Source of the DNA: an uncultured Alphaproteobacteria bacterium
Lineage (GTDB): Bacteria; Pseudomonadota; Alphaproteobacteria; Puniceispirillales; Puniceispirillaceae
Assembly (NCBI GenBank): GCA_913064995.1
Contig: CAJYBL010000043.1
Coordinates: forward strand, 1 to 10,022
Direction of reading: 5' to 3'
Length of the DNA: 10,022 bases
This document shows, one piece after another, positions 7,089 through 10,022 of the stretch. The position numbers and the translations under genes were made by a program. The first letter of the stretch is position 1; each line of letters begins with the position of its first letter. Under the pieces are notes generated by a model. The model was not told where the DNA came from. It saw only the letters and a list, made by a program, of their open reading frames with translations, and did no database searches.

Positions 7089-7113
7089 ATGAAAAAATCA
7101 TTGAAATTTTCAT
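7089..7113. promoter_or_regulatory. Candidate autoregulatory operator dyad
   Basis: ATGAAAA (7089-7095) and TTTTCAT (7107-7113) are perfect inverted copies separated by 11 bases. They lie just after the candidate -10 and before the regulator's start codon, where self-repressing XRE regulators often bind. The right half contains GAAATTT (7103-7109), which recurs at 7805-7811 in front of the dehydrogenase gene. AT-rich sequence makes chance dyads common, so this is a suggestion only. Confidence 0.3.
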
Positions 7114-7150
7114 TTTCTCTGTTCAAGGTATTTACGGAAGAAGTGGGGGA

Positions 7151-7774
7151 ATGATGCTGATTGATCTGAAAAACACTGACAAGGCGGCACTGCGGCAAAA
7201 GACGCTGCAAAAAGCGCCGTTACGGTCAAGCGGTAAGATTGGCAGTGATATTCGGGCATTGCGCCGGTCGCGCAACTGGACCTTAAACGACCTTGCTGAA
7301 CAGCTTGACCGTTCGGTTGGCTGGCTGTCGCAGGTTGAGCGCAATGTGTCTGAGCCCGCGCTTGACGATATTCGTAAAATTGCCGGTTTATTTTCGCTGC
7401 CGGTCAGCTTTTTCTTTACCGATGCCGCTGTCAGTGATGAGGCCGCCTATATTGTCCGTGCTGGATCGCGGCGCATCATGAGTGACGCCCCAAAGGGGTT
7501 GGCGGAAAGCCTGTTATCGCCTGATTTGGGTGGTGCGTTTGAAATTGTGCATTCGGTTTTTGCACCGGGAGCAGCATGTCCCGAGCCTTTTGTGCGCCCA
7601 ACCGAAGAGGCAGGCTATATTCTTGAAGGCAGTCTGGTACTGTTCATTGATGGGGTTCGTTTCGAACTTTACCCAGGGGATAGTTTCCATTTTGCCGGTG
7701 AAGAAATCACCTGGATTAACGAGGGCAGGACCAATGCAGTTGTGATATGGGTGATTGCACCGCCGGTTTATTAA
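7151..7774 (+). CDS. XRE-family transcriptional regulator with C-terminal cupin domain
   Basis: A 207-residue regulator with a Cro/C1-type helix-turn-helix at about 30-85 (IGSDIRALRRSRNWTLNDLAEQ, then SVGWLSQVERNVSEPALDDI, where the recognition helix lies) and a cupin sensor at about 120-205. Such XRE-cupin proteins commonly control amine, amino-acid or osmolyte catabolism and bind a small ligand or metal in the cupin. Here cupin motif 1 reads PFVRPTEEAGYILEG (136-150): the HxH expected of metal-binding cupins is absent and the Glu pair is kept. Motif 2 holds YPGDSFHF (164-171) with a His. Start ATG 7151 has GGAAG ten bases upstream and a GGGGGA directly before it; ATG 7154 is an equal alternative. 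The gene lies 65 bases before the FAD dehydrogenase gene on the same strand, so it most likely regulates that gene and itself. Whether it represses or activates cannot be seen. Confidence 0.92.
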   Translation: MMLIDLKNTDKAALRQKTLQKAPLRSSGKIGSDIRALRRSRNWTLNDLAEQLDRSVGWLSQVERNVSEPALDDIRKIAGLFSLPVSFFFTDAAVSDEAAYIVRAGSRRIMSDAPKGLAESLLSPDLGGAFEIVHSVFAPGAACPEPFVRPTEEAGYILEGSLVLFIDGVRFELYPGDSFHFAGEEITWINEGRTNAVVIWVIAPPVY

Positions 7775-7800
7775 CACTGCGGCCAAAATGAAAAAAGCAG

Positions 7801-7814
7801 ACCAGAAATTTGGT
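7801..7814. promoter_or_regulatory. Dyad in the gap before the dehydrogenase gene
   Basis: ACCA-GAAATT-TGGT forms an imperfect palindrome (10 of 14 positions symmetrical) 25 bases before the dehydrogenase ATG. Its core GAAATTT (7805-7811) is identical to a word in the dyad upstream of the regulator gene (7103-7109). It could be a second binding site of the same regulator. No separate promoter is evident in the 65-base gap. Confidence 0.2.
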
Positions 7815-7839
7815 TGAACCTTAGAAAAGAGATCTTGGT

Positions 7840-10022
7840 ATGACAAATCAAACAGTTGCTGAAAATGACACTGGCTTAGAGCCATCGGCCAAATTGCCCA
7901 CATCGGCGCGTGTGGTGGTGATTGGCGGCGGGGCTGTTGGCTGTTCGGTTTTATATCACCTTGCCGAAATGGGATGGACTGATTGTGTTTTGTTGGAAAA
8001 GAACGAGCTGACATCAGGATCAACATGGCATGCGGCTGGCAATTGCCCTAATTTTGTTGGGTCATGGACGATGATGAAAATTCAGTCCTATTCAACCGAG
8101 CTATATCGCAAGCTTGGTGATCTTGTCGATTATCCGATGAATTATCACGTGACCGGCGCGATCCGTTTGGCGCATAGCCGCCAGCGTATGGAAGAATTCA
8201 GGCACGTGCAGGCAATGGGGCGCCATATGGGTGTTGAATTTGAAGAAGTGTCAAATAGTGACATGCAGGCAATCTATCCATTTCTGGAAACGCATGATCT
8301 TTATGGTGGTCAGTTTGACCGGCTAGATGGCGATATTGATCCGGCGCAATTGACCCAGGCCTTGGCCAAAGGTGCGCGCGATCTTGGGGCAAAGATTATT
8401 CGTTTTTGTCCGGTGACGGCGGTTGAATGGCTTGGCGATGAATGGAAAATCACCACGCCAAATGGTGAAATCAGGGCTGAATATGTGGTGAACGCGGCTG
8501 GCTATCGGGCTGGTGAGCTTGGCAAGATGTTTGGTCGTGATGTGCCGTGCGTGTCATTGGCGCATCAATATTTGATTACCGAGCCAATCGCCGAATTGAC
8601 CGCGCGCGATGAAAAGCTGCCGCTGCTGCGTGACCCTGATAGCTCTTATTATTTGCGTCAGGAAAAAGATGGATTGCTTCTCGGCCCTTATGAGAAAAAC
8701 TGTCGAGCGCATTGGCTGTCTTCTGATGATCCGATGCCAGATGATTTTTCGTTCCAGCTATATAATGACGATCTGGAACGGCTGGAATGGTACATTGAAG
8801 ATGCCTGCGCACGCGTACCGATTCTTGGCACGGCCGGAATCACGCGGGTGGTCAATGGACCTATTCCCTATACGCCCGATGGATTGCCATTGATTGGGCC
8901 GATGCCAAGCGTGCCAAATGCATTTGAGGCTTGTGTCTTTACCTTCGGTATTGTTCAGGCGGGTGGTGCTGGCAAGCTGCTGGCGGAAATTATCATTGAA
9001 GGCGAGACGGAAAGTGACAGTTGGGCTGTTGATCCGCGCCGCTTTACCGATCATGTTGATACCGCCTATACTGCTGCGAAAGCCATTGAAACATACAGCC
9101 ATGAATATGCGATGCATTTTCCGCAAATTCAGTGGCCAGCTGGTCGCAAATCAAAATATTCGCCGCTTTATGATCGGTTGGCGGCAGCGGGTGCCGAATT
9201 TGGCAGCTATGGCGGCTGGGAACGCGCTGACTGGTTTCCGACAAATGAGGTGGATCGCCGTCCGGCGGATAGTTATGATCGCCAACATTGGTTTGATGCG
9301 GTTGGCAATGAATGTCATCATGTTGCGTCACATGCTGGCATTCTCGAACTAACTGGATTTTCGAGATTCCATGTTACTGGCGATGGTGCCGATGAATGGC
9401 TGACCACGCAAATTACCGGCAATATGCCGCGTGTTGGGCGTATCGGGTTGGCATATTTCGCCTCGCCAAAAGGCAAGATTCTGACCGAGATGACGGTGAC
9501 ACGTCTTGCCGAAAATGACTTTTTGCTGATGACTGGTGCGGGTGCCTATTGGCATGATCGTGATTTGTTGATGGCAAGCCTGCCAGCCGGTGGGTCGATA
9601 ACGATAAATGACGTTACGCGCAATTTGGCAACCTTGCTTGTGACCGGGCCAAAAGCACCGGCAATTCTGGCCGATATGACGGGGCAATCAATGACGCATG
9701 ATGATTTTGCGTGGCTTAGCCACCGCAAGATTGATCTTGCTGGTTGTCAGGCAAATGTCATTCGGGTGTCTTTTGCAGGCGAAGCCGGATTTGAAATTCA
9801 CTGCCCGATGGATGATGTTGTTGCGGTTTATGATGCGGTTATGGCGGCTGGTGCCGCGCATCAATTGCGTCCCTTTGGGATGCTTGCCCTTGATTCAATG
9901 CGATTGGAAAAAGGCTATCGTTCATGGAAATCAGATTTGACGTCTGACTATACGATGTTTGATTCGGGTCTTGGTCGCTGGGTGAATTTCAATAAGGATG
10001 ATTTCGTTGGCCGCGCCGCATT
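7840..10022 (+). CDS. FAD-dependent dehydrogenase with GcvT domains, dimethylglycine/sarcosine dehydrogenase-like (3' end cut by window)
   Basis: An open frame of 727 codons runs from ATG 7840 off the right edge; relatives are usually somewhat above 800 residues, so roughly the last tenth is missing. AAGAGA seven bases upstream is the ribosome site. The order is: a DAO-type FAD domain (about 20-390) with VVVIGGGAVGC (25-35, GxGxxG), LLEKNEL, and TSGSTWHAAGNCPNF, in which His64 aligns with the His that holds FAD covalently in dimethylglycine and sarcosine dehydrogenases; the end of this domain with PYTPDGLPLIGP and FGIVQAGGAGKLLAE; the central linker domain with GSYGGWERADWFP; then a GcvT folate-binding domain with LELTGFSRFHVTG, TGPKAPAIL, GEAGFEIHCP and LALDSMRLEKGYRSW. 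The family oxidatively demethylates N-methyl amines and hands formaldehyde to tetrahydrofolate. The exact substrate is not determinable. The preceding XRE-cupin gene is its probable regulator. Confidence 0.9.
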   Translation, partial: MTNQTVAENDTGLEPSAKLPTSARVVVIGGGAVGCSVLYHLAEMGWTDCVLLEKNELTSGSTWHAAGNCPNFVGSWTMMKIQSYSTELYRKLGDLVDYPMNYHVTGAIRLAHSRQRMEEFRHVQAMGRHMGVEFEEVSNSDMQAIYPFLETHDLYGGQFDRLDGDIDPAQLTQALAKGARDLGAKIIRFCPVTAVEWLGDEWKITTPNGEIRAEYVVNAAGYRAGELGKMFGRDVPCVSLAHQYLITEPIAELTARDEKLPLLRDPDSSYYLRQEKDGLLLGPYEKNCRAHWLSSDDPMPDDFSFQLYNDDLERLEWYIEDACARVPILGTAGITRVVNGPIPYTPDGLPLIGPMPSVPNAFEACVFTFGIVQAGGAGKLLAEIIIEGETESDSWAVDPRRFTDHVDTAYTAAKAIETYSHEYAMHFPQIQWPAGRKSKYSPLYDRLAAAGAEFGSYGGWERADWFPTNEVDRRPADSYDRQHWFDAVGNECHHVASHAGILELTGFSRFHVTGDGADEWLTTQITGNMPRVGRIGLAYFASPKGKILTEMTVTRLAENDFLLMTGAGAYWHDRDLLMASLPAGGSITINDVTRNLATLLVTGPKAPAILADMTGQSMTHDDFAWLSHRKIDLAGCQANVIRVSFAGEAGFEIHCPMDDVVAVYDAVMAAGAAHQLRPFGMLALDSMRLEKGYRSWKSDLTSDYTMFDSGLGRWVNFNKDDFVGRAA

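Larger units (their letters stand above)
6909..7150. other. Intergenic region before the XRE-cupin regulator gene
   Basis: This 242-base gap is the longest non-coding stretch. It contains a hairpin CCACCG/CGGTGG (6986-6991 with 7001-7006), and a second one, GGCTAGC-TTGT-GCTGGCC (7019-7036, seven pairs including one G-T). The second is followed 20 bases later by a short T run (7054-7058), so it might act as a weak terminator for the DUF983 gene, though the spacing is poor. The right half becomes strongly AT-rich and holds the likely promoter and operator of the regulator, listed separately. I see no small open frame with a good ribosome site and no tRNA-like fold. Confidence 0.4.

Noticed and set aside
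7514..8026. Leftward 170-codon open frame spanning the regulator-dehydrogenase junction
   Set aside because: It overlaps two genes with clear family motifs and has a low-complexity, His/Gln/Pro-rich translation with no family resemblance.
8198..9728. Long open frames antisense to the dehydrogenase gene
   Set aside because: They lie wholly inside the strongly supported dehydrogenase frame, show no recognisable domain, and have the composition expected of shadow frames.
1..10022. Search for CRISPR arrays, tRNA or rRNA genes, transposases, phage or toxin-antitoxin genes and defence systems
   Set aside because: No repeat-spacer periodicity, cloverleaf-like sequence, terminal inverted repeats or recognisable protein of these classes was seen by eye; composition is uniform across the window.

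Overview
The window looks like ordinary chromosomal DNA of a free-living Gram-negative bacterium, most likely an alphaproteobacterium. Base composition looks balanced by eye (near half GC, not measured) and uniform from end to end. The gene set is typical of marine alphaproteobacteria with small to medium genomes: an XdhC protein joined to a molybdopterin-binding/nucleotidyltransferase fusion, a DUF983 membrane protein, a short DksA/TraR zinc-finger protein, and an XRE-cupin regulator beside a GcvT-domain FAD dehydrogenase. A SAR116-like marine lineage would fit, but that is an inference from gene style only. Eight protein-coding genes fill almost the whole window. I see no rRNA, tRNA, CRISPR array, insertion sequence or phage gene, and no gene-free stretch above 300 bases.

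Layout. (1) Positions 1-2424, rightward: the 3' part of an XdhC-family gene, overlapping by four bases a 566-residue fusion of a molybdopterin-binding domain and a MobA/MocA-like nucleotidyltransferase. Together they look like the cofactor-maturation end of an operon for a molybdenum hydroxylase (xanthine dehydrogenase or aerobic CO dehydrogenase type) lying left of the window. (2) Positions 2421-5099, leftward: a MATE-family multidrug/Na+ antiporter and, upstream of it, an exported PQQ-dependent aldose-dehydrogenase-like protein. The MATE gene meets the molybdenum gene tail to tail on a shared palindromic CTAG that supplies the stop codon on both strands. (3) Positions 5215-5553, rightward: a short DksA/TraR-type protein. 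(4) Positions 5572-6288, leftward: a spermidine-synthase-like SAM-binding protein. (5) Positions 6429-6908, rightward: a DUF983 zinc-ribbon membrane protein. (6) Positions 7151-10022, rightward: an XRE-cupin transcription factor followed 65 bases later by a large FAD oxidoreductase with GcvT (aminomethyltransferase-type) domains, cut by the right edge.

How they fit together. Only two groups look functionally linked: the molybdenum-cofactor pair at the left, and the regulator plus dehydrogenase at the right. The latter probably senses and oxidises an N-methylated amine such as dimethylglycine or sarcosine, passing the one-carbon unit to tetrahydrofolate. The genes between them read as independent housekeeping or accessory units in alternating orientation. 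I did not find a convincing new multi-gene system. The points most worth checking are the shared-stop junction, the GAAATTT-centred dyads in front of the regulator and the dehydrogenase, the altered metal-site motif of the cupin, and the flavin-attachment region and unknown substrate of the dehydrogenase.
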